From: Psychrobacter piscatorii
GTDB lineage: Bacteria > Pseudomonadota > Gammaproteobacteria > Pseudomonadales > Moraxellaceae
Assembly (NCBI RefSeq): GCF_001444505.1
Contig: NZ_LNDJ01000129.1
Location: 1 to 63,391, forward strand
Direction of reading: 5' to 3'
Length of the DNA stretch: 63,391 bases
Every line of letters starts with the position of its first letter. Positions within the stretch are counted from its first letter, which is position 1. The notes under the pieces are model-generated. The model did no database searches, had not been told where the DNA came from, and was given only the letters and a program-made list of their open reading frames with translations. Shown in pieces: positions 53,868 to 63,139 of the stretch. A program made the translations under genes and the position numbers.

Positions 53868-54296
53868 ATGAAAACACTTAGTGCAAAACCAGCTGAAGTG
53901 ACCCATGACTGGTATGTCGTAGATGCTGACGGCAAAACCCTTGGTCGCTTAGCCACTCAAATCGCAACTCGCTTACGTGGCAAGCACAAGCCTTCTTATA
54001 CTCCGCACGTAGATACTGGTGACTTCATTGTTGTCATCAACGCAGAAAAAATCGCGGTAACGGGTAAGAAAGCGCAAGACAAAAAGTACTATCGTCACAG
54101 TGGCTACCCAGGTGGTATTAAAGAAACCAACTTCACAAAGCTGATTGCACATAAGCCTGAAGATGTTCTACACAAAGCAGTTAAGGGTATGCTTCCAAAG
54201 GGCCCTCTTGGCTATGCGATGATCAAGAAGCTGAAACTATATGCGGGTACTGAACATCCACATACTGCACAGCAACCTAAAGAACTAGACATCTAA
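53868..54296 (+). CDS. rplM: Ribosomal protein L13
   Basis: A 142-residue large-subunit protein L13. Typical blocks: [57 protein letters not shown] and the C-terminal [16 protein letters not shown]. Start: TAAGGTTTTATC before the ATG. First gene of the conserved rplM-rpsI pair, 10 bp apart. Confidence 0.99.
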   Translation: MKTLSAKPAEVTHDWYVVDADGKTLGRLATQIATRLRGKHKPSYTPHVDTGDFIVVINAEKIAVTGKKAQDKKYYRHSGYPGGIKETNFTKLIAHKPEDVLHKAVKGMLPKGPLGYAMIKKLKLYAGTEHPHTAQQPKELDI

Positions 54297-54306
54297 GGAT
54301 ATACTT

Positions 54307-54693
54307 ATGGAACGCAATTACGGAACTGGTCGCCGCAAGACGTCTACTGCTCGTGTCTTTTTATCAAAAGGTACTGGTAGCATTGTTGTTAACGGTAAGC
54401 CACTAGACGAATACTTCAGCCGTGAAACTTCACGCATGGTTGTTCGTCAGCCATTAGAACTACTAGACTCTGCTAACCAATATGACTTATATGTCACTGT
54501 TGCAGGCGGTGGTATCAGTGGCCAAGCTGGCGCAATCCGCCACGGCATCACACGTGCATTGATCGAAGCTGACGAAACTTTGAAGCCTGCCCTAAAAGCA
54601 GCTGGTTTTGTTACTCGTGATTCACGTCAAGTTGAACGTAAGAAACTGGGTCTACGTAAAGCACGTAAACGTCCACAGTTCTCAAAACGTTAA
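54307..54693 (+). CDS. rpsI: Ribosomal protein S9
   Basis: A 128-residue small-subunit protein S9. [14 protein letters not shown] at the start, [15 protein letters not shown], and the basic [17 protein letters not shown] tail that reaches the P-site tRNA are all present. Start: AAGGATATACTT before the ATG. A strong terminator follows at 54781. Confidence 0.99.
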   Translation: MERNYGTGRRKTSTARVFLSKGTGSIVVNGKPLDEYFSRETSRMVVRQPLELLDSANQYDLYVTVAGGGISGQAGAIRHGITRALIEADETLKPALKAAGFVTRDSRQVERKKLGLRKARKRPQFSKR

Positions 54694-54779
54694 TCAAAGC
54701 CCGCTCTTATCTTTTTGTTTGCTACTGTTGTCTTTTTCTCGGAGCGATGGTAGCAAACTCAAATAAGAGAAGCGTTTTG

Positions 54780-54818
54780 CAAAGCCTTATAAGCTGGTCA
54801 CAGCTTATAAGGCTTTTT
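54780..54818 (+). terminator. Terminator of rplM-rpsI
   Basis: AAAGCCTTATAAGCTG/CAGCTTATAAGGCTTT, a 16-bp stem with a 4-nt loop and T6. Confidence 0.95.
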
Positions 54819-54851
54819 TATGCCTGCTGATTGGCCTATAGGTAGTGTGGC

Positions 54852-54998
54852 TATAGTAGAACCTCAATAAAATTGATACAGCATAGGAAACGCGCTCGAT
54901 TAAACGCTACTTTTCTTGCTTGCTGTGACTGCGTCTCCAGAGGCTGCGAAAAATAGCGTTTAATCTTGCTATACCATTTTTATAATGGTTTCACTATA
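54852..54998. mobile_element. Candidate MITE-like palindromic element
   Basis: A 147-bp element with terminal inverted repeats: the left end TATAGTAGAACC matches the complement of the right end, TATAGTGAAACC. Further in, TCAATAAAATTGATACAGC parallels ATTATAAAAATGGTATAGC. A 12-bp perfect stem GATTAAACGCTA/TAGCGTTTAATC (54898-54909, 54954-54965) continues as TTTTC/GAAAA. No protein is encoded. The symmetry and TA-rich ends fit a non-autonomous transposon or a genus-specific intergenic palindrome; the transposase family is unknown. Confidence 0.6.
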
Positions 54999-55160
54999 TC
55001 TCTCATTGCAATAGCTATCGATATACGTACTTTATATTAGCACTGCAAATTAAGAACCTTATAAACATTCTCACTTGCAAAGCATTTGAGCCTACCCCAT
55101 CATATCAATAACTTTTCATCATTAGCTGCAATGTGATACACGGTGCGGCAGAAGGATATT

Positions 55161-56249
55161 ATGAAAGCGCCAGAACAATACGATCCCAGCAAACCATCAA
55201 ATAATAATAGCGTACCGCCTAGCATGAAAAAGTCGGCTAATTCGCCTGCTATACCTGCTGGTACCCCAACGATTACGCAGAACCATAAACGTACCGCGCA
55301 AGCAGAAAACAAGCCCTTTCAATGGCAGTTTTTATTGCCAAAGTATTGGGGTATTTGGTTGTTGTTTTTGGTGATGTTACCCCTGATATATTTGCCACTG
55401 CGTTGGCAGTTTTGGCTAGGTCGTAAGCTCGGCATATTGATTTATAAAGCTGCAGGCTCACGTAGGCGTGACACTCTGATTAATCTAAAGCTGGCGTTTC
55501 CAGAAAAGCCAGAAGCTGAGCGTGAATTGATGGCAAAGCAAGTCTTTGTCAATCAAGGTATTGGGGTGTTTGAAACCCTATGTGCTTGGTTCCGTCCAAA
55601 TATTTTCACCAGAACGGTATCTATTTCGGGATTACAGCACATCGTTAATGCGCAAAACGAGCAGCGTCCAGTTATTTTGTTAGGTGCGCATTACACGATG
55701 CTCGATTTGGGCGGCTTACTGTGTGCGCAGTTCTTCCCTGTCGATTGTATGTACCGTACGCAAAATAACCCTTTACTGGACTGGTTTATTTATAATGGTC
55801 GTACCAATATATTCGGTAAGCAAATCTCCAGCCGCGATATGCGAAGCCTAGTCACCTCTATCAAAGCGGGGCATGTGATTTGGTATTCCCCCGATCAGGA
55901 CTATGGTCTAAAACAAGGGGTCATGGCGCCATTTTTTGGGGTGCCGGCAGCAACGATTACCGCATCACGCCGTATGGCAAAATTAGGCAGCAAAACGCAT
56001 CCACCCGCCGTGATGGCGCTACATACTTATCGGCAAACCCCAGATAATCTACCACGTGGTAAGCGACCTCATTATCACTTGACCATCACCCCAGAGCTTG
56101 ACAACTATCCAAGTCGTGATGAAGTCGCTGATGCCACGCGAGTCAATGAAATACTAGAGAGTCTCATTCGTATCGACCCTACTCAGTGGATGTGGTTCCA
56201 TCGCCGCTTTAAGCATGGGCCAAATGGTCGTACGGATATCTATAAGTAG
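55161..56249 (+). CDS. lpxL: Lysophospholipid/lipid A acyltransferase (LpxL/HtrB family)
   Basis: A 362-residue inner-membrane acyltransferase of the LpxL/LpxM family, which adds the secondary fatty chain to lipid A. One hydrophobic segment (YWGIWLLFLVMLPLIYLPL) anchors it after a polar, Pro/Asn-rich N-terminus of about 55 residues. The catalytic HX4D reads GAHYTMLDLGG. Further blocks: MYRTQNNPLLDWFIYNGR, IWYSPDQDYG, and MWFHRRFK near the end. The ATG at 55161 has AAGGAT upstream; the frame opens at 55143. LpxL or LpxM specificity cannot be decided; LpxL is a family label. Confidence 0.88.
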   Translation: MKAPEQYDPSKPSNNNSVPPSMKKSANSPAIPAGTPTITQNHKRTAQAENKPFQWQFLLPKYWGIWLLFLVMLPLIYLPLRWQFWLGRKLGILIYKAAGSRRRDTLINLKLAFPEKPEAERELMAKQVFVNQGIGVFETLCAWFRPNIFTRTVSISGLQHIVNAQNEQRPVILLGAHYTMLDLGGLLCAQFFPVDCMYRTQNNPLLDWFIYNGRTNIFGKQISSRDMRSLVTSIKAGHVIWYSPDQDYGLKQGVMAPFFGVPAATITASRRMAKLGSKTHPPAVMALHTYRQTPDNLPRGKRPHYHLTITPELDNYPSRDEVADATRVNEILESLIRIDPTQWMWFHRRFKHGPNGRTDIYK

Positions 56250-56258
56250 GCCTTTATT

Positions 56259-56288
56259 TTCAAAAGGTCTGATAAAATTTGCTATACT
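56259..56288 (+). promoter_or_regulatory. Extended -10 promoter of trpS
   Basis: TGCTATACT gives an extended -10 with hexamer TATACT at 56283-56288; TTCAAA at 56259-56264 is a weak -35 with an 18-bp spacer. It lies 70 bp ahead of the trpS ATG. Confidence 0.55.
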
Positions 56289-56357
56289 TTGTGACTGCTA
56301 TTTTGCACTTTTAGTCACGCATTATAATAATTTGACAAACAAAACAACGGATTTTTC

Positions 56358-57428
56358 ATGAGCGACAATCACAGTTCTGGACAAGCAGCCCCACATAAAC
56401 GCATTTTGACAGGAATCAAACCGACGGGCATTCCGCACCTTGGTAACTACGTTGGTGCAATTCGTCCTGCCATCCAGTCTATTCAAAACAGCGATAGCGA
56501 CGCTTTTTTCTTCTTAGCGGATTATCACAGTATTATTGGTTGCCATGATCCTGCGATCATTCACGAGTCAACCAAAGCCATTGCCGCGACATGGCTCGCC
56601 TGTGGTCTCGATCCTGAGCGCGTGACTTTTTATCGTCAGTCAGATGTGCCTGAAATTCTAGAATTGTCATGGATTTTGAGCTCCTCATGTGCCAAAGGCC
56701 TCATGAACCGCGCTCATGCTTACAAAGCAGCGGTCGATGCCAATATGGAAAAAGAAGACGTTGATGCTGATCAAGGGATTAACATGGGTTTGTTTGGCTA
56801 CCCTGTATTGATGGCCGCTGATATTTTGATGTTTAATGCCACGCATGTGCCTGTTGGCCGCGACCAAATCCAGCACATTGAAATGGCGCGTGATATAGCA
56901 GGTACATTTAATCATCGTTACAAGCCATTGTTCACTGAGCCTGAGGCCCTGGTCGACGACAATACGCCGCTACTCACAGGTCTCGATGGTCGCAAAATGA
57001 GCAAAAGCTATAACAACGTGATTCCGTTGTTTGGCGAGTTTAATAGCCAAGCCGATCCTGAAAAAATGATGCGTAAGGCCATCATGCGTATTGTGACCAA
57101 CTCACAATTGCCAGAAGAGCCAAAAGATCCTGACGCGTCAGCAATTTTTGAGATTTATAAAGCGTTTGCTACGCCTGAAGAAATTGCTAATTTGCGTGCG
57201 CAGTATGAATCAGGTATTGGCTGGGGAGACGCCAAAGAGCAGTTGTTCCAACAAATCAATAACGAGATCGCCCCTTTCCGCGCGCGCTATCAAGAATTGA
57301 TGGCAAATCCAAAAGAGCTGGAAGAAATCTTGCAAATGGGCGCAGATAAAGCCCGTCGTCATAGCCGTAAGCAGCTGGATAAAGCCCGCCGTGCCATTGG
57401 TATTCGCCCACTAGCGAAGCTTAAATAA
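56358..57428 (+). CDS. trpS: Tryptophanyl-tRNA synthetase
   Basis: A 356-residue class I synthetase that charges tRNA-Trp. The HIGH-type motif is [18 protein letters not shown] and the KMSKS loop is [39 protein letters not shown] is the Trp/ATP pocket. Length is a little over the usual 334 with a basic C-terminus ([16 protein letters not shown]). Start: ACGGATTTTTC before the ATG. The O-methyltransferase gene begins 20 bp downstream, so the two, and possibly scpA-scpB, share a transcript. Confidence 0.97.
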   Translation: MSDNHSSGQAAPHKRILTGIKPTGIPHLGNYVGAIRPAIQSIQNSDSDAFFFLADYHSIIGCHDPAIIHESTKAIAATWLACGLDPERVTFYRQSDVPEILELSWILSSSCAKGLMNRAHAYKAAVDANMEKEDVDADQGINMGLFGYPVLMAADILMFNATHVPVGRDQIQHIEMARDIAGTFNHRYKPLFTEPEALVDDNTPLLTGLDGRKMSKSYNNVIPLFGEFNSQADPEKMMRKAIMRIVTNSQLPEEPKDPDASAIFEIYKAFATPEEIANLRAQYESGIGWGDAKEQLFQQINNEIAPFRARYQELMANPKELEEILQMGADKARRHSRKQLDKARRAIGIRPLAKLK

Positions 57429-57448
57429 ATGACTTCTGATCGTTTATA

Positions 57449-58051
57449 ATGCCGACATTTAATCCAAGCCATTTTTTATCTTACTGCCAGTCTTTATACA
57501 AAGCTGACAGTACGTATGATTCTAAGCAAGTAGACAGACTCAATCGTCACCGCCATGTAGAACCAGATTCTGCTGAATTTTTGGCCAATATTGCTACGAT
57601 AACCAAGCCAAATACAGTATTAGAGATCGGTACTTCAACGGGTTTTTCGACGTTATGGCTGGCTTATGGTCTACGTCATCAGGCTCAATATGACTTTATA
57701 TCGTTAGACATCGATAAAAGCCGCAGTGAAGCTGCTCACCAGCATCTGCAAAATACGGGGCTATCTGACTCTGTCAGATTAATCGTACAAGACGCCTTTA
57801 TTTTTTTAAATAGCAATGAAGATGTCTTTGACTTGGTATTTTTGGATGCAGAGCGGCAATTCTATATCGATTATATCCGAGGTCTGCATAACGCATTGGA
57901 CGTCGGTAGTGTACTTATTGTCGATAATGTCATCTCTCATCGCGATGAGGTGAGCGAGTTCTTGGCAGAATTCACCAACGATTCTCGTTATATTTGTCAT
58001 ACGTTAGATGTTGGTGCTGGACTATTTATGGCAGTGCGCCAGGAACATTAA
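57449..58051 (+). CDS. O-methyltransferase family 3 (SAM-dependent)
   Basis: A 200-residue class I SAM methyltransferase of the catechol/caffeoyl-CoA O-methyltransferase-like group. SAM-binding motif I is VLEIGTSTGFSTLWLA; motif II SLDIDKSRSEAA; the metal-site LVFLDAERQFY and LIVDNVISH carry the Asp and Asn ligands expected. No export signal. Substrate unknown; bacterial relatives modify catechols or, in some cases, tRNA wobble uridine (TrmR). It lies between trpS (20 bp upstream) and scpA (5 bp downstream). Confidence 0.88.
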   Translation: MPTFNPSHFLSYCQSLYKADSTYDSKQVDRLNRHRHVEPDSAEFLANIATITKPNTVLEIGTSTGFSTLWLAYGLRHQAQYDFISLDIDKSRSEAAHQHLQNTGLSDSVRLIVQDAFIFLNSNEDVFDLVFLDAERQFYIDYIRGLHNALDVGSVLIVDNVISHRDEVSEFLAEFTNDSRYICHTLDVGAGLFMAVRQEH

Positions 58052-58056
58052 GTATT

Positions 58057-58896
58057 ATGGATACATCCAACACGACTGCTCTACGCATCTATCAGACGCC
58101 AGTACAGCATCTACCAGACGATCTTTATGTTCCGCCACAAGCGTTTGCGATTTGGTTAGAACAATTTGCAGGTCCTTTGGATTTTTTATTATATTTGGTC
58201 AAAAAGAACAATGTTGATTTGACCCAAATGCCTATCTTACCCATCACTGAGCAGTATCTTGCCTATATCAGTGAGTTAGATACTGAGCATTTTGAATTGG
58301 CAGGTGATTATCTGCTAATGGCGTCGACGCTGATTGCTATTAAAACCGAATTACTATTGCCTACCCCTGACACGCCTACCGATGAGCGCGATCCAAAAGC
58401 CGAGCTGATTGAACGCCTAGAAGAGTACGCACAAATCAAAGCCGCCAGTCAGCGCTTAGATGATTTGGTACGCTTAGAGCGTGATGTTTTTTTAGCGATG
58501 GTCAGTATGCCCAGTCAAGACGTTATGAATGCTGAGCTGCCTAGCTACTCGCCTACTCTGCTGATCGATAGCTTGTTTAAAATGCAGCTACAGCCAGACT
58601 ATCAAATGCATACCATCAAAATTGATGCCGTACCACTTTCTGATCGTATCGCTAGTATTAGCCGGCAGCTCAGCACTGAAGGAGCGCGCTCCTTTTATGA
58701 GCTATTAGACAAAGCACAAGGTAAAATAGGCGTGGTCGTGAGCTTTGTGGCCGTGCTTGAACTGATTAAGCGACAACTTATCGGTGTGGTACATACACAC
58801 TATAGTGATGGCTCAAATACGCTGACTGACGGTGATGTCGACTCATCCGATACGGATCACCAATCACAAAAACTCACCTTACAGTGGTTGGCCTAA
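58057..58896 (+). CDS. scpA: Segregation and condensation protein A
   Basis: A 279-residue kleisin that bridges SMC heads with ScpB in chromosome condensation. N-terminal FAGPLDFLLYLVKKNNVDLTQMPI is the kleisin signature; YLLMASTLIAIKTELLLP follows, and the C-terminal winged helix is FYELLDKAQGKIGVVVSFVAVLELIKRQ. The ATG at 58057 lies 5 bp past the O-methyltransferase stop; the frame extends to 57994 but that part overlaps the upstream gene. scpB follows. No smc gene is in the window; some Moraxellaceae may use ScpAB with a distant SMC or MukB-like partner. Confidence 0.93.
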   Translation: MDTSNTTALRIYQTPVQHLPDDLYVPPQAFAIWLEQFAGPLDFLLYLVKKNNVDLTQMPILPITEQYLAYISELDTEHFELAGDYLLMASTLIAIKTELLLPTPDTPTDERDPKAELIERLEEYAQIKAASQRLDDLVRLERDVFLAMVSMPSQDVMNAELPSYSPTLLIDSLFKMQLQPDYQMHTIKIDAVPLSDRIASISRQLSTEGARSFYELLDKAQGKIGVVVSFVAVLELIKRQLIGVVHTHYSDGSNTLTDGDVDSSDTDHQSQKLTLQWLA

Positions 58897-58962
58897 CCAG
58901 CATCAGGTTAGCCGCCAAACCTACTATTGATCCCATGATATTAAAACAAGAGCACATTTTAG

Positions 58963-59574
58963 ATGGTAGATATTGACGACTCAAAGCAGCCTAGTGAAGC
59001 CGAAACTACAGACACCGCTACAGCTGCCTCTATTGGGGCAAATCAGGCGTCTCTTGAAGAGGTGAGCAAGCACATTGAAGTTCTCTTACATGCTTCAGAA
59101 GCGCCGCTGACAGCACAGGCGTTAAGAAAATATTTGTCATTGTCTAGCAAAGCATTGAAGCAAGCCTTAGATGTGCTAGAGCGACGGTTAGAGACTGGTG
59201 TGCTGAACCTACATGAGACAGCTAGCGGCTACCGACTACAAATTTCCGATGATTATAGCGGATTGATTCAGCAGACTTTCCCGCAGCGTCAAGAGCGTTT
59301 GAGCCAAGCGTTGCTTGAGACGTTAAGCATTATTGCGTATAAGCAACCTGTGACACGGAGTGATATCGAGCAAGTGCGCGGTGTGACGTTATCAAGCAAT
59401 ATACTACGCCAGCTATTTGATAAGGGGTGGATCATTGAAAAAGGCTTTAAGGAGACCTTAGGCCGCCCAGCGCTCCTTCACACCACCGCACAATTTTTGG
59501 ATGCATTTGGGCTGAGTCATTTAGATGAGCTGCCACCAATGCCAGATATGGACTCCATACGAGCTATGTCTTAA
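58963..59574 (+). CDS. scpB: Segregation and condensation protein B
   Basis: A 203-residue ScpB with two winged-helix domains: the first at about 30-95 (IEVLLHASEAPLTAQALRKYL), the second at about 110-185 (LETLSIIAYKQPVTRSDIEQVRG, LFDKGWIIEKGFKETLGRPAL). It pairs with ScpA and SMC. An acidic Thr/Ala-rich N-terminus of about 25 residues precedes the first domain. Start: AGAGCACATTTTAG before the ATG. In many relatives rluB follows; here a terminator and convergent lolA do. Confidence 0.95.
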   Translation: MVDIDDSKQPSEAETTDTATAASIGANQASLEEVSKHIEVLLHASEAPLTAQALRKYLSLSSKALKQALDVLERRLETGVLNLHETASGYRLQISDDYSGLIQQTFPQRQERLSQALLETLSIIAYKQPVTRSDIEQVRGVTLSSNILRQLFDKGWIIEKGFKETLGRPALLHTTAQFLDAFGLSHLDELPPMPDMDSIRAMS

Positions 59575-59608
59575 TTTTTCTGCTGACCAAACTATCATTA
59601 CGCTCATA

Positions 59609-59643
59609 AAAAAGGACAGATCATATAAGATCTGTCCTTTTTA
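59609..59643. terminator. Terminator of scpAB, possibly bidirectional
   Basis: AAAAGGACAGAT/ATCTGTCCTTTT with an 8-nt loop, flanked by A- and T-tracts; it is 96 bp past the lolA stop on the other strand. Confidence 0.9.
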
Positions 59644-59656
59644 TTTGGCTATTACT

Positions 59657-59692
59657 CTTAGGGGTTGTCACCCTTAGAGGCTTTCAACCTTA
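59657..59692. repeat. Degenerate 16-bp repeats
   Basis: CTTAGGGGTTGTCACC, CTTAGAGGCTTTCAAC and a partial CTTAG unit follow one another at 59657, 59673 and 59689. Weakly conserved. Confidence 0.45.
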
Positions 59693-59738
59693 GATAAATA
59701 GCAAAGCATCATAATCTGCTTCATCAGTTAGCTCGTTC

Positions 59739-60425
59739 TTATTGATTGATAATATCAACACCTTTTGGTGGAGTAAACTTAAACTGACTGCTGCCGATAC
59801 TTGGATTCATTTTGATACCACTAAACTTAATAGAAGTCGTTTGACCTAGCGTATCATTCAATACCATCATCACAGGTTTGCCGCCACTAAAGCTCATGGA
59901 TAGGCTCTTAAAGCTGGCATTGTCAGATTTTGGGTACAACACATAGTAGTTCTTATTGCTGTACGGCTGAGTGATTTTGAAGTTTTGATCAATCTTACTT
60001 GGATCACCTGACAACAATAGCGCTGGCGTATTACCGACTTGACTGTCGACGTTCTGCTTAGTCGCTTGCTCCAAATCTTTGTCATAGATCCACATAGAGT
60101 TACCATTGGCAACGATCAATTGCTCTGAGGGCGATTTGGTTTCCCAGCGGAAGTTATTGGGACGTTGGACACTCATAGAGCCTGTAAACGTACCACTGCT
60201 CGCGCCTTTAGTCGTTTGACTGAAATTAGCCGTCATACTCTTGGTATTGGTCAGCAATTTGTTCAAACGTTTAGCAGCTGTTAGGTTACCAGCAGGAGCT
60301 GCTGTGGCTGTTTGAGTCAATGCCATCATTGGCGCTGCTACGCCGAGTGACGTCATCAAAACACCTGCTAAAGCACCACTCATCATCTTCTGTTTGGTTG
60401 ATTTTTTCGTAGATAAGTTCATCAT
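59739..60425 (-). CDS. lolA: Outer-membrane lipoprotein carrier LolA
   Basis: A 228-residue periplasmic chaperone that carries lipoproteins from LolCDE to LolB. Signal peptide (KMMSGALAGVLMTSLGVAAPMMALTQTATA) precedes a LolA fold: LNKLLTNTKSMTANFSQTT, GSMSVQRPNNFRWETKSP, the WIYDKDLEQAT block and the VLNDTLGQTTSIKF turn. Slightly longer than E. coli LolA (203) because of a long signal region. AGAGG lies 4-7 nt before the paired ATGs at 60425/60422. No ftsK or rarA neighbour, which commonly flank lolA; the scpAB terminator lies on its far side. Confidence 0.94.
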   Translation of the reverse strand: MMNLSTKKSTKQKMMSGALAGVLMTSLGVAAPMMALTQTATAAPAGNLTAAKRLNKLLTNTKSMTANFSQTTKGASSGTFTGSMSVQRPNNFRWETKSPSEQLIVANGNSMWIYDKDLEQATKQNVDSQVGNTPALLLSGDPSKIDQNFKITQPYSNKNYYVLYPKSDNASFKSLSMSFSGGKPVMMVLNDTLGQTTSIKFSGIKMNPSIGSSQFKFTPPKGVDIINQ

Positions 60426-60791
60426 AAATCCTCTCTAAAAAAGCATAATCGCTTTAAAGTTGTTGCTAAAAATAAAATGTTCTATTGAAATTTTTGTTTT
60501 CTATAAATACTGCTTTTACCGAGCTAAAACTGGTAACCATCAGCAATGGCAACAGTGTGCCAGTTTTTTTATTACGCGCCTAGTCATGATTTGCAATCTT
60601 TACTACGGCTGCCATACACGCTTGTAACCAATGCAGTTACACGGTAAAAGTTTGCATTTATCATGATAAATTATTAACACTGTGCTCATAAAGAGCCAGT
60701 GAGCTAAGTGTGACGAGTATTTATGCTATATAAAATTGCTGACCAAACTGCTAACAAAAGCCAATATTAATTGATAAGGTCTTATAAACGC
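60426..60791. other. Spacer upstream of lolA, no gene seen
   Basis: AT-rich DNA presumably containing the lolA promoter. No open frame with a ribosome site, hairpin or repeat was noted before the L27 terminator. Confidence 0.5.
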
Positions 60792-60830
60792 AAAAAGCCC
60801 CTACTACCATCAGGCAGTAAGGGCTTTTTT
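60792..60830 (-). terminator. Terminator of rplU-rpmA
   Basis: AAAAAGCCC-TACT and AGTA-GGGCTTTTT arms pair with a bulge around a 10-nt loop; T-tract on the minus strand. Confidence 0.88.
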
Positions 60831-60878
60831 AATTATCCAATCGTTTTATTCAAAGAATAAAATGACCTAAATAGATAA

Positions 60879-61136
60879 TTATGCGTTTTCAACCGTCACA
60901 TAACGACGATTAAATTTACCTTTGGTCTCAAACTTTACAACACCATCATTTAGTGCAAATAAAGTATGGTCACGACCCATGCCAACGCCTTCGCCTGCGT
61001 GGAATTCTGTACCACGTTGACGAACGATGATGTTACCAGCTGTGATAGCTTGGCCACCAAAGATTTTTACGCCTAGCATTTTTGGGTTTGAATCACGACC
61101 GTTACGGCTTGAACCGGCAGCTTTTTTATGTGCCAT
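60879..61136 (-). CDS. rpmA: Ribosomal protein L27
   Basis: An 85-residue L27 with the standard start [19 protein letters not shown], the [17 protein letters not shown] core and [16 protein letters not shown]. Its N-terminus reaches the peptidyl-transferase centre. Start: AAGGAG 8 nt before the ATG. Second gene of rplU-rpmA, 91 bp after rplU. The usual obgE does not follow; a terminator does. Confidence 0.99.
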   Translation of the reverse strand: MAHKKAAGSSRNGRDSNPKMLGVKIFGGQAITAGNIIVRQRGTEFHAGEGVGMGRDHTLFALNDGVVKFETKGKFNRRYVTVENA

Positions 61137-61227
61137 GAGAAAATCTCCTTGTTAATGTGACTTATCGCTTATGCGACAACTCTTAAGCATTTAGTGCGCT
61201 ATTTAGCAAACATTGCTAAACGGGTAA

Positions 61228-61539
61228 TTAGGCATTAATGGCTTTGATTTTTAACAAGGTGTACCATTGGCGGTGACCTTGCTCTTTGTGATAATGCTTA
61301 CGACGGTTGTGCTTGATGATACGGATTTTTTCGCCGCGACCATGCTCAACAACTTCAACTTCTACGCTAGCGCCATCAACGACAGGCTGACCGATTTTCA
61401 CGTCATCGCCGTCAACAACCATCAACACGTCTTCAAATTTGATTGTTTCGCCTTTTTCTGCTTTTAGCAATTCAACTTTAAGCAATTCATCGACGACTAC
61501 ACGGTGCTGCTTACCACCAGTTTTAATTACTGCGTACAT
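61228..61539 (-). CDS. rplU: Ribosomal protein L21
   Basis: A 103-residue L21 with [14 protein letters not shown] at the start, [16 protein letters not shown] and the basic [18 protein letters not shown] near the end, which binds 23S rRNA. Start: GGAGTCATACA before the ATG. The 568-bp region upstream contains its leader and the divergent ispB promoter; rplU-rpmA next to divergent ispB is the arrangement also seen in E. coli. Confidence 0.99.
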   Translation of the reverse strand: MYAVIKTGGKQHRVVVDELLKVELLKAEKGETIKFEDVLMVVDGDDVKIGQPVVDGASVEVEVVEHGRGEKIRIIKHNRRKHYHKEQGHRQWYTLLKIKAINA

Positions 61540-62107
61540 TGTATGACTCCGTTTAACCCGTGTGCCGTGGCTGATGTTATACCAACGCTTTTACGACGAA
61601 CACGACAGGGAAAAATTAAAGGCAAGATTTTACGGCTTTTTGCTTATAAAAGCAAGCCGCGCCTCTTGTTTTTGCAAGGTGGTTACACGAAATCACCATC
61701 ATCTGCATTGTTATATACGCTACAAATTATTAGACCGTCGTAGACGACGATACTGATAAAAGCAGCATAACAATGGTTATAAATGATGGCTTGAACCTAA
61801 CGGGGGCTATTATAACTTATATAATCAGTTACTTACAGCCTTTTATCTATCATTTATGTGACGACAAAACCTCGTGATAAGTTAACATTCTTACCATCAA
61901 ATTATTGAACGCTTTCATCAGTTTGCCCTGCCTTCTATGCATGATAATAGGCGCACAAGCGACCTCTGAGCCACCCTTATGGTGTACTTTAACCAACAAT
62001 TTTCAAAGGCAGCTATGTTATGATAAGCAAAACCATACCTTACCTATAGATAGATAAAGTCAAGGTTATACCAACTCTCTTTACTCTTATTAATATGACT
62101 ATTTATT
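61540..62107. other. Divergent spacer rplU / ispB with leader hairpin
   Basis: On the minus strand a hairpin forms at 61659-61633 (CGGCTT-GCTT ... AAGC-AAA-AAGCCG), about 95 nt before the rplU start. It could lie in the rplU leader. No gene is supported on either strand; the open frames have no ribosome site and unusual composition. Confidence 0.45.
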
Positions 62108-63133
62108 ATGACTAGTACCTCTTTAAATAATACCGTGCCTGCCTCTCAATCGACGCCTAGCTATGCAGATATTCAAAGTATTGTAGCCAATGATTTTGAG
62201 GTAATGGACAAGCAAGTATTTGGTAGTCTCAACTCAAAAGTACAGCTCGTCATGAGCGTCTCTCAGCATGTAATCAATGCCGGTGGTAAGCGTATGCGCC
62301 CGCTGATTACGCTATTGTGTGCCCGTATGTTTGACGACAATCCATCAGAAAAAGCGATGCACCTAGCAGCCATTACTGAGATGCTACATACTGCAACCTT
62401 AGTGCATGACGATGTGATCGATGAATCAGGACAGCGCCGCGGTAAACCGACGGCAAACGCCACATGGGACAATGCCACTGCCGTATTGGTCGGTGACTAT
62501 CTCATAGCCCGTGCTTTTAATCTTTTGGTTGGTTTTCAGAGCTTGCCATTGTTGCAAGTCTTCTCTGATGGTACTTGTGATATTGCTGAAGGCGAAGTAT
62601 TGCAGCTACAACATCAGCACAATCCTGCCGCAACAGAAGACGACTACTTGCGCATCATCGATGGCAAAACCTCTCGCCTATTTATGATGGCAACTCAAGG
62701 CGCGGCTATTTTGCAAGACAAAACTGAGTATATGGCTGCGCTAGGCGACTTTGGGCAGCACTTTGGTAATGCGTTTCAAATTATCGATGATATCCTTGAT
62801 TATAGTGGCGACAGCGACGTAATGGGCAAAAACCTAGGCGATGATCTTGCAGAAGGTAAACCTACTCTGCCAACTATCAAAGCACTCGAACTACTAAAAG
62901 ACAGTGACAACGAAGGTTATGAGCAGCTACGAATCGCTGTGCAAACGGGTAAAACACCAAATGCTGAGCAACTGATTGAGTTAGTACGTAGCTCAGGCTC
63001 ATTAGATTATTGCAAGCAACGCGCGTTGGAAGAAACCAAAATGGCGCAACAAGCCCTCAGCACACTGCCTGACAATCGCTATCGTACAGGTTTGTATCAA
63101 TTGACTGAGCTTGCTAGCGCACGATTGGTATAA
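62108..63133 (+). CDS. ispB: Octaprenyl diphosphate synthase
   Basis: A 341-residue trans-isoprenyl diphosphate synthase that builds the ubiquinone side chain from FPP and IPP. The first Asp-rich motif is LVHDDVIDES (residues 101-105) with GGKRMRPLITLL before it; the second is QIIDDILDYSG; GKNLGDDLAEGKPTLP follows. Chain length (C40) is inferred from similarity to IspB and the rplU-rpmA neighbourhood. The product would feed the quinone pathway served by ubiE/J/B at 8-12 kb. Start without a strong ribosome site. Ended by a terminator that contains repeats. Confidence 0.95.
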   Translation: MTSTSLNNTVPASQSTPSYADIQSIVANDFEVMDKQVFGSLNSKVQLVMSVSQHVINAGGKRMRPLITLLCARMFDDNPSEKAMHLAAITEMLHTATLVHDDVIDESGQRRGKPTANATWDNATAVLVGDYLIARAFNLLVGFQSLPLLQVFSDGTCDIAEGEVLQLQHQHNPAATEDDYLRIIDGKTSRLFMMATQGAAILQDKTEYMAALGDFGQHFGNAFQIIDDILDYSGDSDVMGKNLGDDLAEGKPTLPTIKALELLKDSDNEGYEQLRIAVQTGKTPNAEQLIELVRSSGSLDYCKQRALEETKMAQQALSTLPDNRYRTGLYQLTELASARLV

Positions 63134-63139
63134 TTAAAT

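Noticed and set aside
61504..61756. Two overlapping plus-strand frames in the rplU/ispB spacer
   Set aside because: They run through the rplU start and leader, lack ribosome sites and resemble no protein.
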